Source: Arthrobacter liuii (GTDB taxonomy: Bacteria; Actinomycetota; Actinomycetes; Actinomycetales; Micrococcaceae). Taken from it: DNA of 64,000 bases. The position numbers and the translations under genes were made by a program. Each line of letters opens with the position of its first letter. The first letter of the stretch is position 1. The notes below the pieces were generated by a model. It saw only the letters and a list, made by a program, of their open reading frames with translations. It did no database searches and was not told the origin of the DNA. Of the stretch, positions 15,600-23,436 are shown piece by piece. Where the stretch lies: contig NZ_BMFW01000019.1 in NCBI RefSeq assembly GCF_014639275.1, positions 1 through 64,000 of the forward strand. The letters run 5' to 3'.

Positions 15600-16385
15600 G
15601 TGGTGAAGGAAGCAGGAGTTGGGGCATCGCCCCTGCTGGTCCTGCACAAGGTGGCCGAGATCCTGGACTGTTTCTCAGTGGAGGAGCCGGAGCCGACGCT
15701 GCAGCAGATCATCCGCAAGACCGGGCTGCCGTCCAGCACCTGCCAGCGGTTGGTCCAGAACATGCTCCGCGAGGGGTTCCTGGACCGCGACGGCGACCGG
15801 TACCGGATCGGCATCGGCCTGGTCCGCTGGGCTACCCCTGGGACGTTCGGGCTGGACGTGGTCCGGCTGGTGAGGCCGGTTCTGCAGCAACTGCGCGACG
15901 AAACCGGTGAAACTGCCTGCCTGTACGTCCGGGACGGGGCCTTCCGGACCATCGTTGCCGTAGCCGAGACGCGGCACGTGGTGATGCGGCCGTTCATGGT
16001 GGGGATGGTCATGCCGCTGCACGCCGGTGCCCCCGGCAAGGTGTTCCTGGCATTCGATCCCGGGGCCTGGGATGCCCTGGACGAACAGGGACTCGAGGGC
16101 TTTACGTCGGATACGCCCGTGTCCCTGGAGACGCTGCGGGAGCAGGCGGACGTTGCCCGCAAACAGGGGTATTTCGCAGCCTTCGGGGAACGCCACCAGG
16201 ACGTGGGCTCCATCAGCGCGCCGGTGTTCGACCATACTGGACGGCTTGCATGCGCCGTGGGCCTGGGCTTCCCTACCCAGCGGATTGGGCCCGTCGATGT
16301 TGAGCGGCTGGGGCCGGTGGTGGCCCGTGCGGGGCTGGAAGCCAGCCGTGCACTTGGATATGACACCAGCCAGGCCGTCGGGTGA
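15600..16385 (+). CDS. IclR-family transcriptional regulator
   Basis: 261-residue DNA-binding regulator. The winged helix-turn-helix spans about residues 12-65 (VLHKVAEILDCFSVEEPEPT, then GLPSSTCQRLVQNML), followed by the IclR effector domain (from about 85; GAPGKVFLAF, YFAAFGERHQDVGSISAPV). GTG start; a second GTG at 15603 is equally possible. Divergent from maiA and its carrier, so it probably senses maleate or an upstream intermediate. Convergent with the GntR gene, with 4 bp between stops. Confidence 0.9.
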   Translation: MVKEAGVGASPLLVLHKVAEILDCFSVEEPEPTLQQIIRKTGLPSSTCQRLVQNMLREGFLDRDGDRYRIGIGLVRWATPGTFGLDVVRLVRPVLQQLRDETGETACLYVRDGAFRTIVAVAETRHVVMRPFMVGMVMPLHAGAPGKVFLAFDPGAWDALDEQGLEGFTSDTPVSLETLREQADVARKQGYFAAFGERHQDVGSISAPVFDHTGRLACAVGLGFPTQRIGPVDVERLGPVVARAGLEASRALGYDTSQAVG

Positions 16386-16389
16386 ACGG

Positions 16390-17172
16390 TTAGGACTGGA
16401 ACTGCTGCATCACCGAGAGGTGACCGGCCCGCGCGGACACGAGGCACTTGGCCAGGTAGAACGGCCGGTGGCCGTGCCGGACGTACTGGGTCAGCACCAG
16501 GACCGGGTCCGACGGGCGCAGGTCCAGCAGCTTTGCCCGGCTCGGTCCCACCTGGCTGAGGCTGATTTGGCACTCACCCGGCCCGGCCAACCTGCCCAGC
16601 TGCCTGGTGAGCGTGGCAAGCAGGGTTTCGCCGCCGTCGTCCTCTAGCTCAAGGGGCGCAGCGGCGCCCTTGCCGAAGCTGACCGGCTGGGCGGTGACGT
16701 TCTCCTGCAGGTGGGCGATGGCCTCGCCGTCGCGGATCAGGATCGACTCCCAGAGCCAGCAGTCGCTGCCCGGTTCGACGCCGATGCCGGGGGCGACGAA
16801 TTCGGACGCGGCCTGCCGGACCACCTGGGTGCGCTTGACCTCCACCTTCTGTCCGGGGCTGCCGAGGACGTCCTCGAACGGCTGGATGCGTTCGATGCCG
16901 ATGCGGGGGAGCGTGTCCGAGACGAAGCGCCCGACGCCGCGCCTTGCCCTGATCAGGCCGTCCTCCTCCAGGAGCATGAGGGCTTCGCGGACCACGGTGC
17001 GGCTGACTTTCATGTCCGTGCCGAGCTCGGTTTCGGTGGGGATCATGGAGCCGGGCGTGAGGAGTCCGTTGCGGACGGCTTCGGCGATCCGCGAGTACAC
17101 CGCCACGCGCAGGGGAGCGCCGGGCTGGGCAGCCACCGGCTGGGACAGGAACCGGGCGGCGTCCTGGTGCAC
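16390..17172 (-). CDS. GntR-family regulator (HutC/UTRA type)
   Basis: 260-residue regulator. The N-terminal winged helix-turn-helix (about residues 22-85) contains YSRIAEAVRNGLLTPGSMIP and TELGTDMKVSRTVVREAL; residues about 100-250 form a UTRA ligand-binding domain (LWESILIRDGEAIAHLQENV, DPVLVLTQYVRHGHRPFYLA). The nearest inverted repeat is 17228-17248, 56 bp upstream of its start, consistent with autoregulation. Its target and effector are not evident; the maiA cluster has its own IclR. Confidence 0.88.
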   Translation of the reverse strand: MHQDAARFLSQPVAAQPGAPLRVAVYSRIAEAVRNGLLTPGSMIPTETELGTDMKVSRTVVREALMLLEEDGLIRARRGVGRFVSDTLPRIGIERIQPFEDVLGSPGQKVEVKRTQVVRQAASEFVAPGIGVEPGSDCWLWESILIRDGEAIAHLQENVTAQPVSFGKGAAAPLELEDDGGETLLATLTRQLGRLAGPGECQISLSQVGPSRAKLLDLRPSDPVLVLTQYVRHGHRPFYLAKCLVSARAGHLSVMQQFQS

Positions 17173-17227
17173 GTTTTGCCTCGCTCTTTGTTTGGTTTCT
17201 CCGGGGATTCCAGCCTAGGACATGTAG

Positions 17228-17248
17228 CACTTGTTTGTTGGACAAGTG
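17228..17248. promoter_or_regulatory. CACTTGT-N7-ACAAGTG inverted repeat upstream of the GntR gene
   Basis: Perfect 7-bp arms around TTGTTGG, 56 bp upstream of the GntR start. Candidate autoregulatory operator, although GntR sites are usually more compact. Confidence 0.5.
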
Positions 17249-17771
17249 GTGCTGGTTGCAGTGTGTAATGCCCATGAGTGATTCAGTCGCGTCGGATCCG
17301 CATGCCGCCGTTCCGAAGTTACTGTCCCTCGCGCAGCGCGGCCTGGCTGCCGATCCTTCGAGGACAGCAAATTCGCCGTCAGTCGCTTGAGCGTAAGCAG
17401 TGATCCCAAGGTTGGTCAGCGTCATCCCAAAGACCGGGGAAGTGCTTCCTGTGCCGACCGGGCTGCTGGCAGCGTCACTCGGGGTCGGCAAGCTGCGTAA
17501 CCGCGTCGACACCAAGACCCGTCGGCTTTCGTGAGGTGCGCGTCCTTGCTGGTGAGGACGATCGCGCGGTTCCAGCCACGAGCCGACGCGACTTTAGGGC
17601 ATCGGCGGCTCTTGCCCGCGGCAACACGTGGCTCGGGGTGGTCCTCGCTCAGGGTACAGGGCCGGATGCCCCTAGCCGAGCGCCGTTCAGAATGGCACGA
17701 TCTCCGGGTATGGCCTGCACCCACCGCCGCGCTGGCCCCTGATTCCGTCGTACAAAAGGAAGAAACCCATC
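17249..17771. other. Gene-poor stretch before the dehydrogenase gene
   Basis: About 520 bp without a supported gene. Open frames on both strands exist (one of 100 codons on the minus strand, one of 68 on the plus strand), but they are rich in Arg and His, lack ribosome sites and match no family I know. The last 20 bp contain AAAAGGAAG, the ribosome site of the next gene. Might hold an untranslated leader or old gene debris. Confidence 0.4.
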
Positions 17772-18827
17772 ATGAAGGCAGCACGTTTCCACGCCCGTAA
17801 GGACATCCGCATCGAGGACATCCCGGAGCCGGAACTCCGCGCCGGGGCGGTGAAGATCGACGTCGCCTGGTGCGGCATCTGCGGCACGGACCTCCACGAG
17901 TTCCTGGAAGGGCCCATCTTCTGCCCGGCACCCAGGCATCCGCACCCGCTCTCGCACGAGGAATCCCCGGTGACCCTGGGGCACGAATTCTCCGGGACCA
18001 TCTCCGACGTGGGCGAAGGGGTGACGGGCCTGGCGAAGGGGGACAACGTCGTCGTTGAACCCTATTTCGTGGACGGGACCTGCGATATGTGCCAGGCCGG
18101 CAGCTACCACCTGTGCCGGCAGATGGGTTTCATCGGGCTGGCCGGCGGCGGGGGAGGGCTGAGCGAGAAGATCGTGGTGGACGCGCGGTGGGTGCACCCC
18201 ATCGGGGACATTCCGCTGGACGAGGCGGCGCTGATCGAGCCGCTGTCCGTGGCCCACCACGCGGTGGCGCGCAGCGGCGTGAAGGCGGGCGATACCGCGC
18301 TGGTGGGCGGGTCCGGGCCCATCGGCCTGCTCACCGCCGCGGTCCTGAAGGGCATGGGGGTGACCACGATCATCAGCGAGCTCACCCAGGCGCGCAAGGA
18401 GAAGGCCACCTCCAGCGGCGTGGCGGACCACGTCCTGGACCCGAGCAAGGAGAACGTGCCGGAGCGGGTGCGGGAGCTCACCGGCGGGACCGGGGCCGAC
18501 GTCGCGTTCGAGTGCGCGGGCGTGAACGCGGTGCTGGACACCATGCTCGACGCCGTCCGGCCGGGCGCCGTGGTGGTCAACGTGTCCATCTGGGGCGCGC
18601 CCGCCACCATTGACATGCAGAAGATCGTGCTCAAGGAGATCGACCTGCGCGGCACCATCGCCTACGTCCGCGACCACCCCGCCGTTATCAGGTTGGTGCA
18701 GGAGGGCAAGGTGGACCTCAAGCCGTTCATCACCGGCCGGATCGCTCTGGAGGACCTGGTGGAGCAGGGCTTCGACACCCTCATCAACCACAAGGACACG
18801 GCGGTGAAGGTGCTGGTGCACCCGTAG
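17772..18827 (+). CDS. Zn-dependent (R,R)-2,3-butanediol-type dehydrogenase
   Basis: 351-residue medium-chain NAD(P)-dependent dehydrogenase. CGICGTDLHEF holds the catalytic Zn Cys, LGHEFSGTISDVGEGV the GHE signature, and CDMCQAGSYHLC a partial structural Zn site; GGSGPIGLLTAAVL is the Rossmann loop. The N-terminal GPIFCPAPRHPHPLSHEESP insertion is characteristic of butanediol dehydrogenase/acetoin reductase members. Starts 5 bp after AAAAGGAAG-AAACCC. Ends at a hairpin shared with the LacI gene. Its 3' end has a decayed duplicate at 27960. Substrate (butanediol, sorbitol or another diol) is inferred from similarity only. Confidence 0.85.
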   Translation: MKAARFHARKDIRIEDIPEPELRAGAVKIDVAWCGICGTDLHEFLEGPIFCPAPRHPHPLSHEESPVTLGHEFSGTISDVGEGVTGLAKGDNVVVEPYFVDGTCDMCQAGSYHLCRQMGFIGLAGGGGGLSEKIVVDARWVHPIGDIPLDEAALIEPLSVAHHAVARSGVKAGDTALVGGSGPIGLLTAAVLKGMGVTTIISELTQARKEKATSSGVADHVLDPSKENVPERVRELTGGTGADVAFECAGVNAVLDTMLDAVRPGAVVVNVSIWGAPATIDMQKIVLKEIDLRGTIAYVRDHPAVIRLVQEGKVDLKPFITGRIALEDLVEQGFDTLINHKDTAVKVLVHP

Positions 18828-18865
18828 GTTCTGCCAGGGGCGGATGCCCGGCATCGAAGGAAGGC

Positions 18866-18893
18866 CGACGGCGGGACGCAGGTGCCGCCGTCG
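18866..18893. terminator. Hairpin between bdh gene and lacI-type gene
   Basis: CGACGGCGG (18866-18874) and CCGCCGTCG (18885-18893) form a 9-bp stem with a 10-base loop, between convergent genes. A close relative with a longer stem occurs at 28068, and a similar core at 63428. Confidence 0.7.
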
Positions 18894-18901
18894 TCCCCCT
18901 C

Positions 18902-19969
18902 CTACGTGTGGGAGGTCGCCTGGCGGGCGCTGTCGCGGACAACAAGAGTGGGCGCGATCGGGGTCCGGTCCACCTCCCGCCCTTCCATGGCACCAATAAG
19001 CACCTCCATGCTCATGAGCGCCAACGCCGTGAAGTCCTGGCGAACGGTGGTCAGGGGAGGCAGGAAGTAGTCTGAACCTTCGATGTCGTCGAAACCGACC
19101 ACGCTCACATCCTCCGGTACCCGGATGCCATTTTCAGCAAAAGCGCGTATCAGCCCGAGGGCCGTGTGGTCGCTGGCGGCGAAGACAGCCTGCGGCACCT
19201 TGTGTTCCCGTACCAGTTGGAGCGCGGTCTCGTAGGCCCACCGAGGGCTCCAATCGCCTTCGAGGTACAGCCCGGGTGCAAGACCGGCGTCGCGAAGCGC
19301 CGCCTCCCACCCGCGTTTGCGGACCCGGCCGTCGAACCAGTCCAGGGAGCCGCCGAAGTGGGCGATGTCGGTGTGGCCCAGTTCTATCAGGTGTTGTGTG
19401 GCCAGCCGTGCACCCAGCTCCTGGTTCTCCGAGTATGAGAAGACGTTCGGCGTCGATGATGCTCCTGCTGCGATCATCTCCACTGGTACACGGCACGAGG
19501 CATTCCATACGGCCGCTGCCATCTCCACCACTGGGGCGATGACGATGATTCCCCCCACGCCGGTATCGTCCAAGGTGTCCAGGGCGGCCTGGACCGACTC
19601 ACCGTAGGGCCGTTCGACGCTAATGACAGTCGTGGCGTACCCCTTCCTGCGTGCAATGTTCTCGAGGGCCATGAGCGTCCCCACCGGGCCGAACCGCGGT
19701 GAGCCGTCGGAAAGAATACCGATGGAGGTGGACCGGCTGGTGACGAGCGCCGTGGCTGCCCGGTTCCTCCGGTACCCGATGTCCTTGATCACCTGCAGAA
19801 CCCGTTGCCGCGTTGCCGCACTCACGTCCGGTGCGTCATTGAGTACCCGCGAGACTGTGCCGAAGGAGACGCCGGCGACGCTCGCCACATCGTTGATGGT
19901 GGGCTTCCGGCGCGGTGGGGCATCCGGTAGCCTCTCGTTCGCCTCACGGGGAACAGTTGCGCCTGCCAT
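18902..19969 (-). CDS. LacI-family transcriptional regulator of the levoglucosan-type operon
   Basis: 355-residue repressor. The helix-turn-helix and hinge occupy residues about 23-75 (TINDVASVAGVSFGTVSRVL), and the periplasmic-binding-protein-like ligand domain follows (STSIGILSDGSPRFGPVGTL, VPEDVSVVGFDDIEGSDYF). ATG at 19969 follows AGGAG by 5 bp. Divergent from the operon at 20183; three LacI-type palindromes lie between them. It most likely represses that operon and is released by levoglucosan or a derived sugar. The effector is inferred from the operon. Confidence 0.9.
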   Translation of the reverse strand: MAGATVPREANERLPDAPPRRKPTINDVASVAGVSFGTVSRVLNDAPDVSAATRQRVLQVIKDIGYRRNRAATALVTSRSTSIGILSDGSPRFGPVGTLMALENIARRKGYATTVISVERPYGESVQAALDTLDDTGVGGIIVIAPVVEMAAAVWNASCRVPVEMIAAGASSTPNVFSYSENQELGARLATQHLIELGHTDIAHFGGSLDWFDGRVRKRGWEAALRDAGLAPGLYLEGDWSPRWAYETALQLVREHKVPQAVFAASDHTALGLIRAFAENGIRVPEDVSVVGFDDIEGSDYFLPPLTTVRQDFTALALMSMEVLIGAMEGREVDRTPIAPTLVVRDSARQATSHT

Positions 19970-20077
19970 GCTCACTCCTGTCTTGCACTTCACGGTTGGA
20001 ACCACTCGGTTCCGTGCCTTTCGATCTTACGTCCGGCTGGACTTCCGCATCCGCTGAAACAGCCGCTTATGTGACCC

Positions 20078-20107
20078 TTGACACTTATCTTCGTAAACGT
20101 TTACGAT
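20078..20107 (+). promoter_or_regulatory. Sigma-70-type promoter of the levoglucosan-type operon
   Basis: TTGACA at 20078-20083 and TACGAT at 20102-20107 are 18 bp apart. The -10 hexamer overlaps the first LacI operator, so a bound repressor would block RNA polymerase. Transcription would begin near 20114, leaving a leader of about 70 bases before ATG 20183. Confidence 0.7.
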
Positions 20108-20148
20108 GATTTCCGTAAACGTTTACGGTCACCTCGTGAACGTTTACG
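20092..20148. promoter_or_regulatory. Three tandem LacI-type operators
   Basis: CGTAAACGTTTACG is present twice as a perfect 14-bp palindrome (20092-20105 and 20114-20127, the second extended by one C and G), and a third copy with one change, CGTGAACGTTTACG, at 20135-20148. Spacings of 22 and 21 bp put all three on the same helix face. The central CG pair with flanking AAAC/GTTT is the classic LacI/PurR-family pattern. Confidence 0.9.
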
Positions 20149-20182
20149 CAGCCAAACATTTCAATGAGGAAAGGGGAGCGCG

Positions 20183-20665
20183 ATGCCCGACCCGATCGTC
20201 GACGCACCCGCGCTCGATCCGCAGGCCGGACTTCGGGATGTCGACCAAACCCAGTGGGCAAATCTCGAAGTGCTCCTGAAGGATACGGCGCCCGGCGATC
20301 TGGCAGCCGCTGTCCGCACCTTTGTCTCTGCCGGATCTTCGGCGGTCATTGGAGTCTTCAACGACGATCGTCTTTGGGCAAGCCTGGTGGTCTCCGTCGA
20401 CAACTCGGGCAAACCCGCGTCGGTGTCCACCGTCCCCGGCCCTGCACGGGAATCGGACGGAGACATGGCGAAGGCGGCCAACGAGGCCGTGGAGTGGGTT
20501 CAAGCCCACCACGGGCCGTGTTCCTTGGGCTTCTTCGTCGATAAAACACATGCAGAGGCGCTCCTGGGAGCTTCAGACAAGGCCACTGCCATCCGCACAG
20601 CCTCGGCCTCCGGCGGCCTCGTCCTGTCCCCGGTTCCGCCGGCCCTGGCTATCGCCCTCGCCTGA
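20183..20665 (+). CDS. Conserved-context protein of unknown function, first gene of the operon
   Basis: 160-residue soluble protein that I do not recognise. No signal peptide or membrane segment. It has an alternating strand/helix pattern (AAVRTFVSAGSSAVIGVFND, LWASLVVSVDNSG, CSLGFFVDKTHAEALL) and one Cys. ATG follows GGAAAGGGGAG by 5 bp, a strong ribosome site. It is the first gene after the promoter and ends 45 bp before the binding-protein gene, so it is co-transcribed with sugar uptake and oxidation genes. It could be an auxiliary enzyme or a regulator of the pathway. The coding-strand GC and codon use match the neighbours. Confidence 0.75.
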   Translation: MPDPIVDAPALDPQAGLRDVDQTQWANLEVLLKDTAPGDLAAAVRTFVSAGSSAVIGVFNDDRLWASLVVSVDNSGKPASVSTVPGPARESDGDMAKAANEAVEWVQAHHGPCSLGFFVDKTHAEALLGASDKATAIRTASASGGLVLSPVPPALAIALA

Positions 20666-20710
20666 ACTACCCCAGGCATCCACCCCATCCATCCCAAGCA
20701 CTGGAGAACA

Positions 20711-21871
20711 ATGATGATCCGCAGGCTTCCCCTCGTGGCCCTTGCCGCAGCCCTGTCCCTTTCCGTCGCTTCCTGCAGCAGTTCGAGCACGGGCACGTCC
20801 AATGCTCCCGACGCCGGCGTGTCCAACAAGGCCCAGCAGGCCCTTGACCAGATCAAGGGACAGGTCCTGAGCAAGGGGCCCAACGGCGAGACGCCCTCCC
20901 CGGCGTCCGCAGCAGACCTCACTCCTGACGAGATTCAAAAGGTCAAGGCGCTCAACGCCAAGGCGGCCATCGTGATGCACTACGGCGGCAACGACTGGGC
21001 CACCGCCCAGATCAACGGACTGAAGTCCGAGTTTGAAAAGCTCGGCGTCAAGGTCATCGCCACCACTGACGCGAACTTCAAGCCGGACAAGCAGGTCTCG
21101 GACATTGAGACGGTCATGTCGCAGAACCCGAACATCATCGTCTCGATCCCCACGGACCCCGTGGCTACGGCCTCTGCCTACAAGAAAGCCGCGGCTGCCG
21201 GCACCAAGCTCGTCTTCATGGACAACATCCCGCAGGGCCTGACTGCCGGCCAGGACTACGTCTCTGTTGTTTCTGCCGACAACTACGGCAACGGCGTGGT
21301 CTCCGCCCACCAAATGGCTAAAGCGCTCGGTGGCAAGGGAAAGATCGGGGTTGTCTTCCACCAGGCCGATTTCTTCGTGACCAAGCAGCGCTACCAGGGA
21401 TTCAAGGACACGATCACCAAGGAATACCCGGATATCAAGATTGTCGAGGAAAAGGGAATTGCCGGTCCGGACTTCGCTGGAGATGCCCAGGCTGCCGCGA
21501 ACGCAATGCTCAGCAAGTACGCCGATCTGTCCGGAATCTGGGCGGTCTGGGACGTTCCTGCAGAAGGAGTCATGGCCGCAGCCCGGGCCGCCGGCCGGCC
21601 GGATCTGAAGATCGCTACGGAGGACCTCGGCAAGAACGTCGCGATTGCCCTTGCCAAGGACGAACTTGTGGTCGGCCTTGGAGCGCAGGTTCCGTTCGAC
21701 CAGGGTGTCACGGAAGCGCGGCTGGCCGCAGGGGCGCTCATCGGCAAGAAAGCACCCGCATACGTGGCGCTGAGCGCCCTTCCGGTTGACCACTCCAACG
21801 TCCTGGATGCCTGGAAGCAGGTCTACCACGAGGATGCCCCGAAGGACATCCAAGACTCCTACAAGAAGTAG
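20711..21871 (+). CDS. Sugar ABC transporter substrate-binding lipoprotein (RbsB type)
   Basis: 386-residue extracytoplasmic sugar-binding protein. The signal peptide ends in the lipobox SVASC (Cys about residue 22), so it is lipid-anchored on the outer face of the membrane. The rest is a periplasmic-binding-protein type 1 fold (KAAIVMHYGGNDWATAQING, SIPTDPVATASAYKKAAAAG, GIWAVWDVPAEGVMAAARAAG). ATG ATG start after GGAGAAC. Followed by a stable hairpin, then the ATPase and permease. The ligand is probably levoglucosan or another anhydrosugar, inferred from the operon. Confidence 0.9.
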   Translation: MMIRRLPLVALAAALSLSVASCSSSSTGTSNAPDAGVSNKAQQALDQIKGQVLSKGPNGETPSPASAADLTPDEIQKVKALNAKAAIVMHYGGNDWATAQINGLKSEFEKLGVKVIATTDANFKPDKQVSDIETVMSQNPNIIVSIPTDPVATASAYKKAAAAGTKLVFMDNIPQGLTAGQDYVSVVSADNYGNGVVSAHQMAKALGGKGKIGVVFHQADFFVTKQRYQGFKDTITKEYPDIKIVEEKGIAGPDFAGDAQAAANAMLSKYADLSGIWAVWDVPAEGVMAAARAAGRPDLKIATEDLGKNVAIALAKDELVVGLGAQVPFDQGVTEARLAAGALIGKKAPAYVALSALPVDHSNVLDAWKQVYHEDAPKDIQDSYKK

Positions 21872-21881
21872 CCAAGAACCG

Positions 21882-21910
21882 GCGGTGCGGGGGTCCGGCC
21901 CCCGCACCGC
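21882..21910 (+). other. Strong hairpin between binding-protein and ATPase genes
   Basis: GCGGTGCGGGGG (21882-21893) and CCCCCGCACCGC (21899-21910) form a perfect 12-bp GC stem with a five-base loop, and no T run follows. Its position just after the binding-protein stop suits an mRNA-stabilising or partly terminating element that keeps binding protein in excess over the membrane parts. Confidence 0.75.
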
Positions 21911-21925
21911 GCCGAAAGGGCAACG

Positions 21926-23434
21926 ATGAACACCGCAGACAATGTCGTCGAGATGCGCTCGATTTCCAAGAGCTTCAACGGCGTTCCAGTATTGAAGGAC
22001 GTCAGTTTCGACGTCCGCAAGGGTGAGGTCCACGCGCTCGCAGGGGGCAACGGCGCAGGGAAGTCAACGCTCATGAAAATCCTCCAGGGCGTCTACCAGG
22101 CGGACGCCGGCGAGATCCTCATCGGCGGCAAGCCGATCGCCATCAACTCGATCCAGGACGCGAAGGCCGCCGGGATCGGAATGGTCTTCCAGGAGTTCAG
22201 CCTGGTACCGAGCCTGACCGTTGCGCAGAACATTTTCCTCGCCGCCGAACCGCTCGGCACGGGCGGCCTCATCGACGACCGTGCCGCGGTGCGCCGCGCC
22301 AGGGAAGTTTTCAGTGAGATGGAGGTCGACGTCGACCCGCGCGCCGGGGTCTCACGGCTCGGCACTGCATACTGGCAGCTGACCGAGATCGCCAAGGCCC
22401 TCGCCCAGAATGCCCAGGTGCTCATCATGGATGAGCCCACTGCCAGCCTTGCCCGGCATGAGTCCGAAGCGCTCTTCGAACTGATTGACCGCCTCAAACA
22501 GCGAGGCATCTCAATCATCTACATTTCCCACCGCATGGATGAGGTGTACAGGCTCGCGGATCGGATCACCATCCTCCGCGACGGCCACCGCCTCCTCACC
22601 GCGCCCCTGACGGACGTCACTCCCGAGCAGATCGTGGAAGGCATCGTCGGCAAGAAGATCGAGGGCCAGCTTTCCTATCGCGCGCGTGATCATGTGGCCC
22701 ACGACGGGGCGCCGCTGCTGGAAGTCCGCGGGCTTAATGCGGGGCAGCGCGTGCGGGACGTTTCGTTCTCGCTCCGGCCTGGCGAAATCCTCGGCCTGGC
22801 GGGGCTTATGGGCAGCGGACGAACCGAGCTTGCCCGTGCCCTCTTTGGCATTGACAAGGTGGACGGCGGTGAAGTCCTGCTGCGGGGCAAAAGGGTCAAC
22901 CTTGCTTCGCCGCAGCAGGCCATCAACGCGGGAGTTGCCCTCATCCCGGAGGACCGCCGGGCCCAAGGCCTGGTCTTGGAGCACTCCGTCCAGGACAACC
23001 TGCTGCTGCCGCTGCTTGGCCGGATCCAGCGGGGACCCTTCCTGGACGGCGCCAAGGCCAAGGAGTTGTCCTCGTCACTGATCAAAAGGTTCGCAGTGAA
23101 GGTCGCCCACCCCCACCGCCCAGTGCGGCTCCTTTCGGGTGGCAACCAGCAGAAAGTGGTCATCGCCAAATGGCTGGGCACCGATCCGGACATCCTGATC
23201 CTGGACGAGCCAACGGCCGGCGTCGACATCGGCACCAAAAGCGAAATCCTCGACATGATCCGTGAGCTGGCCAGTGCCGGCAAGGCCGTCATCGTCATCT
23301 CCTCCGAGTACCCCGAACTACTCGCGGTCAGCGACCGCGTCCTCGTCCTCAAGGACGGCTCCATCATCCGTGACATCCCCCGCAGCGAGATCGCTGACGA
23401 GGAATATCTCCAACTCGCAGTACAGGGAGTCTGA
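21926..23434 (+). CDS. Sugar ABC transporter ATP-binding protein, two domains (RbsA/MglA type)
   Basis: 502-residue protein with two nucleotide-binding domains. Domain 1: Walker A GGNGAGKST (residues about 41-49; Asn in place of the usual Glu-Asn order), Walker B VLIMDEPTASL. Its signature is degenerate (SRLGTAYWQLTEIAKAL). Domain 2: degenerate Walker A LMGSGRTELARAL, signature LLSGGNQQKVV and Walker B ILILDEPTAGVD. This asymmetry is usual for the ribose/galactose class. Two bp separate it from the permease. Powers sugar uptake on the cytosolic side. Confidence 0.92.
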   Translation: MNTADNVVEMRSISKSFNGVPVLKDVSFDVRKGEVHALAGGNGAGKSTLMKILQGVYQADAGEILIGGKPIAINSIQDAKAAGIGMVFQEFSLVPSLTVAQNIFLAAEPLGTGGLIDDRAAVRRAREVFSEMEVDVDPRAGVSRLGTAYWQLTEIAKALAQNAQVLIMDEPTASLARHESEALFELIDRLKQRGISIIYISHRMDEVYRLADRITILRDGHRLLTAPLTDVTPEQIVEGIVGKKIEGQLSYRARDHVAHDGAPLLEVRGLNAGQRVRDVSFSLRPGEILGLAGLMGSGRTELARALFGIDKVDGGEVLLRGKRVNLASPQQAINAGVALIPEDRRAQGLVLEHSVQDNLLLPLLGRIQRGPFLDGAKAKELSSSLIKRFAVKVAHPHRPVRLLSGGNQQKVVIAKWLGTDPDILILDEPTAGVDIGTKSEILDMIRELASAGKAVIVISSEYPELLAVSDRVLVLKDGSIIRDIPRSEIADEEYLQLAVQGV

Positions 23435-23436
23435 AA

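Noticed and set aside
17422-17724. 100-codon frame on the minus strand
   Set aside because: Arg/Ser/Cys-rich, no ribosome site and no family resemblance.
20573-22033. 486-codon open frame on the minus strand
   Set aside because: Lies opposite the sugar-binding protein and ATPase genes; typical antisense frame of GC-rich third positions, no family match.
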